NCBI RefSeq assembly: GCF_904063055.1
Contig: NZ_CAJFCN010000001.1
Span: forward strand, 372,001-436,000
DNA: 64,000 bases
Reading direction: 5' to 3'
Source of the DNA: Pseudomonas paracarnis
Lineage (GTDB): Bacteria; Pseudomonadota; Gammaproteobacteria; Pseudomonadales; Pseudomonadaceae
A program made the position numbers and the translations under genes. Below, in pieces: positions 42,703 to 52,475 of this stretch. The first letter of the stretch is position 1, and each line of letters begins with the position of its first letter. The notes beneath the pieces were generated by a model. It saw only the letters and a list, made by a program, of their open reading frames with translations. It was not told the origin of the DNA and ran no database searches.

Positions 42703-44325
42703 GTGAAGAACTGGACCCTGCGCCAAAGGATTTTGGCGAGCTTTGCGGTAATTATCGCGATCATGCTGCTGATGGTCGTGGTCTCGTATTCGCGCTTGCT
42801 GAAAATCGAAATCAGCGAAAACTCAGTGCGGGACGATGCGGTGCCCGGGGTGTTTTTCAGCTCGATGATTCGCAGCGCCTGGGTCGACAGCTACCTGCAA
42901 ACCCAGGAGTTGGTCGGAATCCACGAGAACCAGGGCATTTCCGAAACCGACAAACAGGATTACAAGTCTTTCGAAGCTCGGCTTGAGCAGCATATGGCCA
43001 GCTACGCGGGGACGATCAATATCACCCAGGATCGCACCGAATTCGATGCCTTCGAAAAACTGCACCAGAGCTACAACCAGATTCTCGCCCAGGTTTTGGC
43101 GGCCCATCAGAGCAATAACGCCGCCGAAGCACTGAGGTTGTTCAACGAGCAACTGACCCCCGCCTGGACAGCAGGCCGCATGAAGCTCAATGACATTATC
43201 AATGAGAACAAGCAGGTCGCCGACAACGCCACCGCCGCCATCGATGATGCGGTAGCGGCCGCGAAGATCAGCATGGGCGTCTCGCTGTTGCTGGCGATTC
43301 TCGCCGCCGCGCTGTGTGGCCTGTTGCTGATGCGCGCGATCATGGCGCCGATGCAGCGCATCGTTCAAATCCTCGAAGTCATGCGCACCGGTGACCTGAG
43401 CAAGCGCCTGAACCTGGAGCGCAAGGACGAATTCAACGCGGTTGAAACCGGCTTCAACGACATGATGACCGAGCTGACTGCCCTGGTGTCCCAGGCGCAG
43501 CGTTCATCGGTGCAGGTCACCACCTCGGTCACCGAGATTGCCGCGACCTCCAAGCAGCAACAGGCGACCGCGACAGAAACCGCAGCCACCACCACCGAAA
43601 TCGGCGCCACTTCCCGCGAGATTGCCGCCACGTCCAAGGACTTGGTCCGCACCATGACCGAAGTGTCCACCGCCGCCGACCAGGCCTCGGTGGCTGCCGG
43701 TTCCGGCCAGCAGGGCCTGGCCCGCATGGAAGAAACCATGCACTCGGTGATGGGCGCCGCCGACCTGGTCAACGCCAAGCTGGCGATCCTCAATGAGAAG
43801 GCCGGCAATATCAACCAAGTGGTGGTGACCATCGTCAAGGTGGCCGACCAGACCAACCTGTTGTCCCTGAATGCGGCCATCGAGGCTGAGAAAGCCGGTG
43901 AGTACGGGCGCGGCTTTGCCGTGGTTGCCACCGAAGTGCGCCGCCTGGCCGACCAGACCGCTGTGGCGACCTACGACATCGAGCAGATGGTGCGTGAAAT
44001 CCAGTCGGCGGTGTCGGCGGGGGTGATGGGCATGGACAAGTTCTCCGAGGAGGTGCGCCGTGGCATGTCGGAGGTGCAGCAAGTGGGCGAGCAACTGTCG
44101 CAGATCATCCATCAGGTACAGGCCCTGGCGCCGCGGGTGTTGATGGTCAACGAAGGCATGCAGGCCCAGGCCACCGGCGCCGAGCAGATCAACCATGCGC
44201 TGGTGCAATTGGGCGATGCCAGCAGCCAGACCGTCGAATCCCTGCGCCAGGCCAGCTTTGCCATTGATGAACTGAGCCAGGTTGCGGTCGGTCTGCGCAG
44301 CGGCGTCTCGCGTTTCAAAGTCTGA
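42703..44325 (+). CDS. wspA: Wsp surface-sensing methyl-accepting chemotaxis protein
   Basis: 540 aa from the GTG at 42703 (GAGGA 7 nt upstream; an in-frame ATG at 42682 is the alternative). Membrane helix 1 is ILASFAVIIAIMLLMVVVSY, then a periplasmic helical domain, helix 2 LLLAILAAALCGLLLMRAI, a HAMP linker and the cytoplasmic signalling hairpin with DQTNLLSLNAAIEAEKAGEY. WspA is the surface-contact receptor that activates kinase WspE. It opens a seven-gene operon whose first six genes overlap. Confidence 0.95.
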   Translation: MKNWTLRQRILASFAVIIAIMLLMVVVSYSRLLKIEISENSVRDDAVPGVFFSSMIRSAWVDSYLQTQELVGIHENQGISETDKQDYKSFEARLEQHMASYAGTINITQDRTEFDAFEKLHQSYNQILAQVLAAHQSNNAAEALRLFNEQLTPAWTAGRMKLNDIINENKQVADNATAAIDDAVAAAKISMGVSLLLAILAAALCGLLLMRAIMAPMQRIVQILEVMRTGDLSKRLNLERKDEFNAVETGFNDMMTELTALVSQAQRSSVQVTTSVTEIAATSKQQQATATETAATTTEIGATSREIAATSKDLVRTMTEVSTAADQASVAAGSGQQGLARMEETMHSVMGAADLVNAKLAILNEKAGNINQVVVTIVKVADQTNLLSLNAAIEAEKAGEYGRGFAVVATEVRRLADQTAVATYDIEQMVREIQSAVSAGVMGMDKFSEEVRRGMSEVQQVGEQLSQIIHQVQALAPRVLMVNEGMQAQATGAEQINHALVQLGDASSQTVESLRQASFAIDELSQVAVGLRSGVSRFKV

Positions 44326-44837
44326 TGAGTGAGCTCGCGGCTAAACGCGGTGCCGTCCCGGCAGCGAAAAAGGCATTGTTTCTGGTGTTTCGCATCGGCA
44401 ACGAACGCTTTGCCCTCAAGGCCACGGAAGTGGCCGAGGTGCTGCCGCGCCTGGCGCTTAAACCTATCGCCCAAGCGCCCTTATGGGTGGCGGGTATCTT
44501 CGCCCATCGTGGGGCGCTGGTGCCGGTCATCGACTTGAGCGCCCTGACGTTCGGCACTTCGGCCCAGGCGCGTACCAGTACGCGCCTGGTGTTGGTCAAT
44601 TATCAGCCGCAGCCTTGGAGTGAGGCGCGTTGGCTAGGGCTGATCCTGGAACAGGCCACCGACACCCTGCGTTGCGACCCCGCCGAATTTCAGCCCTATG
44701 GCCTGGACAATCAGCAGGCGCCATACCTGGGGCCGGTGCGCGAGGACGCACAGGGCTTGATGCAGTGGATTGGCGTCGCGGATCTGTTGACCGCGCCAGT
44801 GCGTGCCTTGCTGTTTTCCGCCGAGTTGAGCCTATGA
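44325..44837 (+). CDS. wspB: CheW-like coupling protein WspB
   Basis: 170 aa CheW domain (LFLVFRIGNERFALKATEVA; IFAHRGALVPVIDLSALTFG). It couples the receptor WspA to the kinase WspE in the Wsp complex. The ATG overlaps the wspA stop and the stop overlaps wspC. Confidence 0.93.
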   Translation: MSELAAKRGAVPAAKKALFLVFRIGNERFALKATEVAEVLPRLALKPIAQAPLWVAGIFAHRGALVPVIDLSALTFGTSAQARTSTRLVLVNYQPQPWSEARWLGLILEQATDTLRCDPAEFQPYGLDNQQAPYLGPVREDAQGLMQWIGVADLLTAPVRALLFSAELSL

Positions 44838-46096
44838 GCAATGACCCGCGGTTTTTCGCGTTCTTGAAAGAACGCATCGGCCTGGACGTCGCTTCGGTGG
44901 GCGAGGCGATCATCGAGCGCGCGGTGCGCCAGCGCTGCCAGTCGTCCCAGTCGCCGTCGGCGGAGGCTTACTGGCAACACCTGCAAACCTCCCATGACGA
45001 GCAGCAGGCGCTGATCGAAGCGGTGATCGTCCCCGAGACCTGGTTTTTCCGCTATCCCGAATCCTTTGCAACCCTGGCTCGCCTGGCCCAGGCACGCTTG
45101 GCCGAGATCAACCAGATGCGCGCCCTGCGTATTCTCAGCCTGCCGTGTTCGACCGGCGAAGAGCCCTATTCGATTGCCATGGCCTTGCTCGATGCGGGGT
45201 TGGCGCCCCACCAGTTCAAAGTGCAAGGCATGGACGTCAGCCCGCTGTCGGTGGAGCGCGCGCGGCGGGGCGTGTATGGCAAGAACTCGTTTCGCGGCGC
45301 CGATCTTGAGTTTCGCGACCGCCACTTCACTGAAGACGCAGGCGGTTACCGCATCGCCGACCGGGTGCGTGAACAAGTGCGCCTGCAAGTCGGCAACTTG
45401 CTGGACCCGGCACTGCTGGCGAACGAGCCGACCTACGATTTTGTATTCTGCCGCAACTTGCTGATCTACTTCGACCAGCCGACCCAGAAACAGGTCTTTG
45501 ATGTGCTCAAGGCATTGACTCACGTGGACGGTGTGCTGTTTATCGGCCCGGCCGAGGGCAGCCTGCTGGGGCGTCACGGCATGCGCTCCATCGGTGTGCC
45601 GCAGTCCTTTGCCTTCAGTCGGCATGTAGAACCGGCCCCGCCGGTTGCACCTGTGGTCAAACCGACGCCCGCGCCGCTACCGCAGCGCAGGGCGGCGCCG
45701 ATACCGCTCAAGCCGCGGCCGTTCAGCACCGTCAGCCCCAACGTGCCACCGGTCAAAGTGATGCCTACCGATGCCGGGGATTTGCTCAGCCAGATCGCAA
45801 CCCTGGCCAACGAGGGCAAAAGTGCCGAGGCCCGAGCGGCCTGCGAGCGGTATTTGAGCAGTCACCCGCCGGCCGCCCAGGTGTTTTACTGGTTGGGGCT
45901 GCTCAGCGATGTGGCTGGCAGTGCCCTGGAGGCCCAGGGGTATTACCGAAAAGCTCTGTATCTGGAACCGCAGCATCCCCAGGCCCTGATGCACCTGGCC
46001 GCGTTGCTCGAGTCCCAGGGTGACAGTGTCGGCGCGCGTCGTCTTCAGGCACGCGCCGCCCGTAGCGAGCGAGCTGACAGTGAGACCAAACGATGA
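44834..46096 (+). CDS. wspC: CheR-type methyltransferase WspC with TPR
   Basis: 420 aa. The CheR SAM-dependent methyltransferase core has VPETWFFRYPESF, SLPCSTGEEPYSIAMALLDA and FCRNLLIYFDQPTQKQV. After a Pro-rich linker (residues about 260-310) a C-terminal TPR follows (YYRKALYLEPQHPQALMHLA). WspC methylates WspA glutamates and keeps the Wsp receptor responsive. Confidence 0.94.
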   Translation: MSNDPRFFAFLKERIGLDVASVGEAIIERAVRQRCQSSQSPSAEAYWQHLQTSHDEQQALIEAVIVPETWFFRYPESFATLARLAQARLAEINQMRALRILSLPCSTGEEPYSIAMALLDAGLAPHQFKVQGMDVSPLSVERARRGVYGKNSFRGADLEFRDRHFTEDAGGYRIADRVREQVRLQVGNLLDPALLANEPTYDFVFCRNLLIYFDQPTQKQVFDVLKALTHVDGVLFIGPAEGSLLGRHGMRSIGVPQSFAFSRHVEPAPPVAPVVKPTPAPLPQRRAAPIPLKPRPFSTVSPNVPPVKVMPTDAGDLLSQIATLANEGKSAEARAACERYLSSHPPAAQVFYWLGLLSDVAGSALEAQGYYRKALYLEPQHPQALMHLAALLESQGDSVGARRLQARAARSERADSETKR

Positions 46097-46794
46097 GTAG
46101 CCCTGACGCGCTCGACACCGCAGGCCTGGACCTGACGCTGACCGATACCCAAGCCATTGACGACTGTTGGAACCGCATCGGTATTCATGGCGACAAGTCC
46201 TGCCCGCTGTTGGCCGAGCATATCCACTGCCGCAATTGCTTGGTGTATTCCGCCGCCGCCACACGCCTGCTCGACCGCTACGCACTGCAACAAGACGACC
46301 ATCACGCGCAGGCAGCTGCCGAAGCGGATAGCGATGTGGTCACCCGTTCGCTGTTGATGTTCCGCCTCGGCGAAGAATGGCTCGGTATCGCCACCCGTTG
46401 CCTGGTGGAAGTGGCGCCGTTGCAGCCGATCCACTCGCTGCCGCACCAGCGCTCCCGAGCGCTGCTGGGCGTGGCCAACGTACGCGGGGCGCTGGTGGCG
46501 TGCCTGTCGTTGGTGGAACTGCTGGGCCTGGACAGCACCAGTGCCGGCGCCAGCGGCGGGCGGATCATGCCGCGCATGCTGATCATCGCTGCCCAGGACG
46601 GCCCGGTCGTCGTACCGGTAGATGAAGTAGACGGCATCCACGCCATTGATGAGCGCACCTTGAACGCTGCGTCGGTGTCCGGCACCCAGGCCAGCGCACG
46701 CTACACCCAAGGCGTGTTGCAGTGGAAAGGCCGCAGTCTGCGCTGGCTGGACGAAGCGCAATTGTTGTCCGCCGTGACCCGGAGCCTCGCATGA
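46093..46794 (+). CDS. wspD: CheW-like coupling protein WspD
   Basis: 233 aa. An N-terminal extension with three Cys (SCPLLAEHIHCRNCLVYSAA) precedes the CheW domain (LLMFRLGEEWLGIATRCLVE; LGVANVRGALVACLSLVELL). It is the second coupling protein of the Wsp array and overlaps both neighbours by 4 bases. Confidence 0.93.
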   Translation: MSSPDALDTAGLDLTLTDTQAIDDCWNRIGIHGDKSCPLLAEHIHCRNCLVYSAAATRLLDRYALQQDDHHAQAAAEADSDVVTRSLLMFRLGEEWLGIATRCLVEVAPLQPIHSLPHQRSRALLGVANVRGALVACLSLVELLGLDSTSAGASGGRIMPRMLIIAAQDGPVVVPVDEVDGIHAIDERTLNAASVSGTQASARYTQGVLQWKGRSLRWLDEAQLLSAVTRSLA

Positions 46795-49064
46795 CCCCCG
46801 ACCAGATGCGCGATGCCTCGCTGTTGGAACTGTTCAGCCTGGAAGCCGATGCGCAGACCCAGGTGTTGAGCGCGGGCCTGCTGGCGCTGGAACGCAACCC
46901 GACCCAGGCCGACCAGCTCGAAGCCTGCATGCGCGCCGCGCATTCACTTAAAGGGGCGGCGCGGATTGTCGGCGTGGATGCCGGGGTCAGCGTGGCCCAC
47001 GTCATGGAAGACTGCCTGGTCAGTGCCCAGGAAGGCCGCCTGTACCTGCAACCTGAACATATCGACGCGTTGCTGCAAGGCACCGACCTGCTGATGCGAA
47101 TCGCCACGCCGGGCAATGACGTGGGGCCGGCGGATATCGAGGCGTACGTAGCGCTGATGGAGCGCTTGCTCGATCCCTCGCAGCCGATTGCCACGCCCGT
47201 GCCAAATCCCGAGCCCATCCCCACGCGGGTTGACGCATTGCTGCTGGAGCCCGAGCTGGAGCCCGCGCCGGTCAGCAGTGAAGCGCCGCGCCAGAGCAAA
47301 CGCATGACTGAAGGCGGCGAGCGCGTGCTGCGGGTGACGGCCGAGCGCTTGAACAGCCTGTTGGACTTGTCCAGCAAATCCCTGGTGGAAACCCAGCGGC
47401 TCAAGCCGTACCTGGCCAGCCTGCAACGCCTCAAGCGCATTCAGAGCAACAGCTTGCGTGCACTGGATGCCCTGGATGGCCAGCTAAAATCCCTGGATCT
47501 GAACCTGGAAGCCCAGGAAGCCCTGGCCGATACCCGTCGCCTGCTGAGTGAAGCTCAGGCCCTGCTGGCGGAAAAAAACGCCGAGCTGGATGAGTTCGGC
47601 TGGCAGGCCGGCCAGCGCGCCCAGGTGCTCTACGACACCGCGTTGGCCTGCCGCATGCGGCCGTTTGCCGATGTGCTGGCCGGGCAGGTGCGTATGGTGC
47701 GTGACCTCGGTCGCAGCCTGGGCAAGCAAGTGCGCCTGGAGATTGAAGGCGAAAAGACCCAGGTCGACCGTGACGTGCTGGAAAAACTCGAAGCGCCGCT
47801 CACCCATTTATTGCGCAATGCCGTCGACCACGGCATCGAAACCCCTGAGCAGCGCGTGCTGGCGGGCAAGCCGGCGGAGGGCTTGATTCGCCTGCGCGCG
47901 TCCCATCAGGCCGGGTTGCTGGTGCTGGAATTGAGCGATGACGGCAACGGTGTCGACCTCGAGCGCCTGCGCGGCACTATTGTCGACCGGAATTTGTCTC
48001 CGGTGGAAACGGCTCTGCGCCTGAGCGAAGAGGAGCTACTGACCTTCCTGTTCCTGCCGGGGTTCAGCCTGCGGGACAAAGTCACCGAAGTGTCCGGGCG
48101 CGGTGTGGGCTTGGACGCGGTGCAGCATATGGTTCGCCAGTTGCGCGGCGCAGTGGTGCTGGAACAGACGGCGGGGCAGGGCAGTCGCTTCCATCTTGAG
48201 GTGCCGCTGACCCTGTCGGTGGTGCGCAGCCTGGTGGTGGAAGTCGGCGAAGAAGCCTATGCGTTTCCCCTGGCGCATATCGAACGCATGTGCGACCTGG
48301 CCCCCGACGACATCGTGCAGTTGGAAGGCCGCCAGCACTTCTGGCATGAAGGCCGACACGTCGGCCTGGTTGCCGCCAGTCAGTTGCTGCAGCGCCCGCC
48401 GGGGCAGACCCCTTCAGATACCTTGAAAGTGGTGGTGATCCGCGAACGCGATGCCGTGTACGGGATTGCCGTGGAGCGCTTTATCGGCGAGCGCACGTTG
48501 GTGGTGTTGCCGCTGGATGATCGCCTGGGCAAGGTCCAGGACATTTCTGCCGGGGCCTTGCTCGATGACGGCTCGGTGGTGTTGATCGTCGATGTCGAAG
48601 ACATGCTGCGTTCAGTGGACAAGCTGCTCAATACCGGCCGCCTGGAGCGCATCGCCCGGCGCAACCAGCAGGCCACCGAAGCGCCGCGCAAGCGCGTGCT
48701 GGTGGTGGACGACTCACTGACGGTGCGCGAGCTGCAACGCAAATTGTTACTCAACCGGGGTTATGAAGTTGCCGTGGCGGTCGATGGCATGGATGGCTGG
48801 AACGCATTGCGCTCCGAGGACTTCGACCTGCTTATCACGGATATTGATATGCCTCGCATGGACGGTATTGAATTGGTCACACTTTTGCGCCGTGACAGTC
48901 GCCTGCAATCATTGCCGGTGATGGTGGTTTCCTACAAGGATCGTGAAGAAGACCGCCGCCGTGGCCTCGACGCCGGGGCCGACTATTATCTAGCCAAAGC
49001 CAGTTTCCATGACGACGCCTTGCTCGACGCCGTGGTTGAACTGATTGGAGGCGCCCGGGCATGA
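46791..49064 (+). CDS. wspE: Hybrid sensor kinase/response regulator WspE
   Basis: 757 aa CheA-type kinase. The HPt histidine is in RAAHSLKGAARIVGVDAG, the ATPase N-box is LRNAVDHGIETPEQRV with G-box GRGVGLDAVQHMV, then a CheW-like domain, and a C-terminal receiver VLVVDDSLTVREL with phosphoacceptor LITDIDMPRMDG. WspE phosphorylates the diguanylate cyclase WspR and the methylesterase WspF. Confidence 0.95.
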   Translation: MTPDQMRDASLLELFSLEADAQTQVLSAGLLALERNPTQADQLEACMRAAHSLKGAARIVGVDAGVSVAHVMEDCLVSAQEGRLYLQPEHIDALLQGTDLLMRIATPGNDVGPADIEAYVALMERLLDPSQPIATPVPNPEPIPTRVDALLLEPELEPAPVSSEAPRQSKRMTEGGERVLRVTAERLNSLLDLSSKSLVETQRLKPYLASLQRLKRIQSNSLRALDALDGQLKSLDLNLEAQEALADTRRLLSEAQALLAEKNAELDEFGWQAGQRAQVLYDTALACRMRPFADVLAGQVRMVRDLGRSLGKQVRLEIEGEKTQVDRDVLEKLEAPLTHLLRNAVDHGIETPEQRVLAGKPAEGLIRLRASHQAGLLVLELSDDGNGVDLERLRGTIVDRNLSPVETALRLSEEELLTFLFLPGFSLRDKVTEVSGRGVGLDAVQHMVRQLRGAVVLEQTAGQGSRFHLEVPLTLSVVRSLVVEVGEEAYAFPLAHIERMCDLAPDDIVQLEGRQHFWHEGRHVGLVAASQLLQRPPGQTPSDTLKVVVIRERDAVYGIAVERFIGERTLVVLPLDDRLGKVQDISAGALLDDGSVVLIVDVEDMLRSVDKLLNTGRLERIARRNQQATEAPRKRVLVVDDSLTVRELQRKLLLNRGYEVAVAVDGMDGWNALRSEDFDLLITDIDMPRMDGIELVTLLRRDSRLQSLPVMVVSYKDREEDRRRGLDAGADYYLAKASFHDDALLDAVVELIGGARA

Positions 49065-50071
49065 GGATTGCGATCGTCAATGACATGCCCCTGGCCGTAG
49101 AGGCCTTGCGCCGTGCCTTGAGTTACGAGCCCGCCCACGAGGTGGTGTGGGTAGCCAGCAATGGCCTGGAAGCGGTGCAGCGTTGCGCCGAGCTGACCCC
49201 GGACCTGATCCTGATGGACTTGATCATGCCGGTGATGGACGGCGTGGAAGCTACCCGCCAGATCATGGCCGACACGCCATGCCCGATCGTGATCGTCACC
49301 GTTGACCGCCAGGCCAACGTCAGCCGTGTATTCGAAGCCATGGGCCACGGCGCCCTGGATGTGGTGGACACCCCGGCACTGGGCGTGGGCAACCCCAAGG
49401 ATGCGGCGGCGCCCCTGTTGCGCAAGATCCTCAATATTGGCTGGCTGATCGGCCAGCGCGGCACGCGGGTGCGTGCCGAAACCCCGCCGCAGCGGGTCAC
49501 CGGCAAGCGTCAACGGCTGGTGGCGATTGGTTCTTCGGCCGGTGGGCCGGCGGCCCTGGAAGTTCTGCTCAAGGGGTTGCCCCGGGATTTCCCTGCCGCC
49601 ATCGTGCTAGTGCAGCATGTGGACCAGGTGTTTGCCGCTGGCATGGCCGAGTGGCTGAGCAGCGCTTCCGGCCTGCCGGTGCGCCTGGCCTGTGAAGGCG
49701 AGCCGCCTCAACCCGGCGTGGTATTGCTGGCCGGCACCAACCACCATATTCGCTTGTTGAAAAATGGCACGCTAGCCTATACCGCAGAGCCGGTGAACGA
49801 GATTTACCGGCCATCGATCGACGTGTTTTTCGAAAGCGTCGCCAGCCACTGGAACGGTGACGCCGTCGGTGTCTTGCTCACGGGCATGGGGCGCGACGGC
49901 GCCCAGGGCCTCAAGCTGATGCGGGAACAAGGATATTTGACCATCGCCCAGGACCAACAGAGTTCGGCGGTGTATGGCATGCCCAAAGCGGCGGCGGCGA
50001 TTGATGCCGCTGTTGAAATTCGCCCACTGGATAGAATTGCGCCCCGATTGCTGGAGGTCTTTGCAAAATGA
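49061..50071 (+). CDS. wspF: CheB-type methylesterase WspF
   Basis: 336 aa. An N-terminal receiver (phosphoacceptor in LILMDLIMPVMDG) is joined to a CheB esterase with catalytic Ser in IGSSAGGPAALE, His in LVQHVDQVF and Asp in LTGMGRDGAQGLKLM. WspF removes methyl groups from WspA and dampens signalling; loss-of-function mutants show the wrinkly, high-c-di-GMP phenotype. The frame is intact here. Confidence 0.95.
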   Translation: MRIAIVNDMPLAVEALRRALSYEPAHEVVWVASNGLEAVQRCAELTPDLILMDLIMPVMDGVEATRQIMADTPCPIVIVTVDRQANVSRVFEAMGHGALDVVDTPALGVGNPKDAAAPLLRKILNIGWLIGQRGTRVRAETPPQRVTGKRQRLVAIGSSAGGPAALEVLLKGLPRDFPAAIVLVQHVDQVFAAGMAEWLSSASGLPVRLACEGEPPQPGVVLLAGTNHHIRLLKNGTLAYTAEPVNEIYRPSIDVFFESVASHWNGDAVGVLLTGMGRDGAQGLKLMREQGYLTIAQDQQSSAVYGMPKAAAAIDAAVEIRPLDRIAPRLLEVFAK

Positions 50072-50123
50072 ACAAAAATCTCCCGCCGTGCTGGCTTGCA
50101 GGTAGTAATTCAGGTGACTGCAC

Positions 50124-51125
50124 ATGAATGATTTACAGCTCGACGACTTCAAGACCGACGAAAACGCCGCCATGGTGTTGCTGGTCGACGACCAGGCCAT
50201 GATCGGTGAAGCCGTGCGGCGTGGCCTGGCCCATGAAGAAAACATCGACTTCCACTTTTGTGCCGACCCGCACCAGGCGATTGCCCAGGCGATCCGCATC
50301 AAGCCCACGGTGATCTTGCAGGACCTGGTGATGCCGGGCCTGGACGGCCTCACTCTGGTGCGCGAATACCGCAATCACCCGGCCACCGCGAATATTCCGA
50401 TCATCGTGCTGTCCACCAAAGAAGACCCGCTGATCAAGAGCGCGGCCTTTGCGGCCGGGGCCAACGATTACCTGGTCAAGCTACCGGACAACATCGAGTT
50501 GGTGGCGCGCATCCGCTACCACTCGCGCTCCTACATGACCCTGTTGCAGCGCGACGCGGCCTACCGCGCGTTGCGCGTCAGCCAGCAACAGTTGCTGGAC
50601 ACCAACCTGGTGCTGCAACGCCTGATGAACTCCGATGGCCTGACCGGGCTGTCCAACCGCCGCCACTTCGACGAATACCTGGAGTTGGAATGGCGCCGCG
50701 CCATGCGCGACCAGACCCAACTGTCGCTGCTGATGATCGACGTGGATTTCTTCAAGACCTTCAACGACAGCTTCGGCCACGTCGAGGGCGACGAAGCCCT
50801 GCGCAAAGTCGCCAACACCATCCGTGAAGCCAGCAGCCGCCCTTCGGATTTGCCGGCGCGCTACGGCGGCGAGGAGTTCGCGCTGGTCCTGCCCAACACC
50901 TCACCGGGCGGCGCACGCCTGGTCGCGGAAAAGCTGCGCATGGCGGTAGCGGCGTTGAAAATCCCGCACATCGCCCCGGCTGAAGGTGCCAGCCTGACCA
51001 TCAGTATTGGGCTGTCGACGTTGACGCCTGTCCAGGGTACCGATTGTCGGCAGTTGATCATGGCGGCGGACAAGGGGTTATACACGGCCAAGAATAATGG
51101 GCGTAATCAGGTGGGCATCGAATAA
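50124..51125 (+). CDS. wspR: Diguanylate cyclase response regulator WspR
   Basis: 333 aa. The receiver phosphoacceptor is in [14 protein letters not shown]; a coiled linker leads to a GGDEF domain with active-site GGEEF in [14 protein letters not shown] and an RxxD product-inhibition site (RPSD) just before it. Phosphorylated WspR makes c-di-GMP, raising cellulose/exopolysaccharide and biofilm output. It is separated from wspF by 52 bp, unlike the overlapping genes before it. Confidence 0.96.
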   Translation: MNDLQLDDFKTDENAAMVLLVDDQAMIGEAVRRGLAHEENIDFHFCADPHQAIAQAIRIKPTVILQDLVMPGLDGLTLVREYRNHPATANIPIIVLSTKEDPLIKSAAFAAGANDYLVKLPDNIELVARIRYHSRSYMTLLQRDAAYRALRVSQQQLLDTNLVLQRLMNSDGLTGLSNRRHFDEYLELEWRRAMRDQTQLSLLMIDVDFFKTFNDSFGHVEGDEALRKVANTIREASSRPSDLPARYGGEEFALVLPNTSPGGARLVAEKLRMAVAALKIPHIAPAEGASLTISIGLSTLTPVQGTDCRQLIMAADKGLYTAKNNGRNQVGIE

Positions 51126-51145
51126 TCCCAAGCGCCGGGCGCCTC

Positions 51146-51172
51146 TGTGGGAGCAGGTAAGCCAGCTCCCAC
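51146..51172. repeat. Collapsed REPIN (middle deleted)
   Basis: CTGTGGGAGC runs straight into AGG-TAAGCCAGCTCCCACA, as if the two arms of a REPIN were fused by an internal deletion. A second example is at 56232-56258. Confidence 0.6.
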
Positions 51173-51300
51173 ATTTGATCGCTATCTGGCTATGGATCCT
51201 GTACAAACCACCGCCTTTTCGGCCAAGCGGACTGCCGTTCGCAGCCGTTTGCCGTTATACTCGCCGGCTTTCAAAAGTTCGCCAACGAGTGCTGCCCGCC

Positions 51301-52396
51301 ATGGAAATCAACCCGATCCTTAACACCATCAAGGACCTGTCCGAGCGCTCCGAAACTATTCGGGGGTATCTTTGACTACGATCAAAAGCATGAGCGTCTG
51401 ACCGAGGTCAATCGCGAGCTTGAAGATCCGAGTGTCTGGAACAAACCTGAGTACGCCCAGGAACTGGGGCGCGAGCGCGCTGCGCTGGCACAGATCGTCG
51501 ATACCCTCGACGAACTGAACACCGGCCTGGGTGATTGCCGCGACCTGCTGGACATGGCCGTCGAAGAAAACGACGAAGGCGCAGTGGGCGATGTTGTCGC
51601 CGAGCTGGCCCGTCTCGAGGAAAACCTCGCCAAGCTTGAATTCCGCCGCATGTTCAGCCATGAAATGGACCCGAACAACGCCTATCTGGATATCCAGGCC
51701 GGTTCCGGTGGCACCGAGGCCCAGGACTGGGCCAACATCCTGCTGCGCATGTACCTGCGCTGGGCCGACAAACGCGGTTTCGACGCGACCATCATGGAAC
51801 TGTCCGCCGGTGAAGTGGCCGGTATCAAGGGCGCGACCGTGCACATCAAGGGCGAATACGCCTTTGGCTGGCTGCGCACCGAGATCGGCGTGCACCGCCT
51901 GGTGCGCAAGAGCCCGTTCGACTCCGGCAATCGTCGCCACACCTCATTCTCTGCGGTGTTCGTCTCGCCAGAGATCGACGACAAAGTGGAAATCGAGATC
52001 AACCCGGCCGACCTGCGGATCGACACCTACCGTTCCTCCGGCGCCGGTGGTCAGCACGTAAACACCACCGACTCGGCCGTACGTATTACCCACGTACCGA
52101 CCAACACCGTGGTCAGCTGCCAGAACGAACGTTCCCAGCATGCCAACAAGGACACCGCCATGAAAATGCTGCGGGCCAAGTTGTACGAGCAGGAAATGCA
52201 GAAGCGCAACGCCGCTTCCCAGGCGCTGGAAGACACCAAGTCGGATATCGGCTGGGGCCACCAGATCCGTTCGTACGTGCTCGATGCCTCGCGGATCAAG
52301 GATCTGCGCACTAACATCGAACGCAGCGACTGCGACAAGGTACTCGACGGCGATATCGACGAATACCTGGAAGCCAGCCTGAAATCCGGCCTCTAA
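51301..52396 (+). CDS. prfB: Peptide chain release factor 2 (programmed +1 frameshift)
   Basis: 364 aa encoded in two frames: 51301-51372 ([20 protein letters not shown] then RGYL) and 51374-52396 ([20 protein letters not shown] onward). RF2 reads UGA and UAA. The GGQ peptidyl-hydrolysis motif is in [16 protein letters not shown] and the recognition tripeptide SPF in [13 protein letters not shown]. The in-frame UGA at codon 25 makes RF2 regulate itself: low RF2 favours the +1 shift. Confidence 0.96.
51362..51376 (+). promoter_or_regulatory. RF2 +1 frameshift site
   Basis: GGGGGTAT-CTT-TGA-C: an SD-like G-run two codons before the CTT slippery codon and UGA-C stop, matching the conserved RF2 frameshift signal. 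Confidence 0.93.
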
Positions 52397-52404
52397 TACC
52401 CTCT

Positions 52405-52426
52405 GTGGGAGCGGGCTTGCCCGCGA
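52405..52426. repeat. Single REP sequence
   Basis: TGTGGGAGCGGGCTTGCCCG without an inverted partner, between prfB and lysS. Confidence 0.7.
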
Positions 52427-52475
52427 TCCCCCGCCGAAGGCTGGGGGCAACGAACCTGATGGAATATTTAAAGAC

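Noticed and set aside
45964..45990. GGAACC inside wspC as a hrp box
   Set aside because: The bases 15-16 bp downstream are CCTG, not CCAC.
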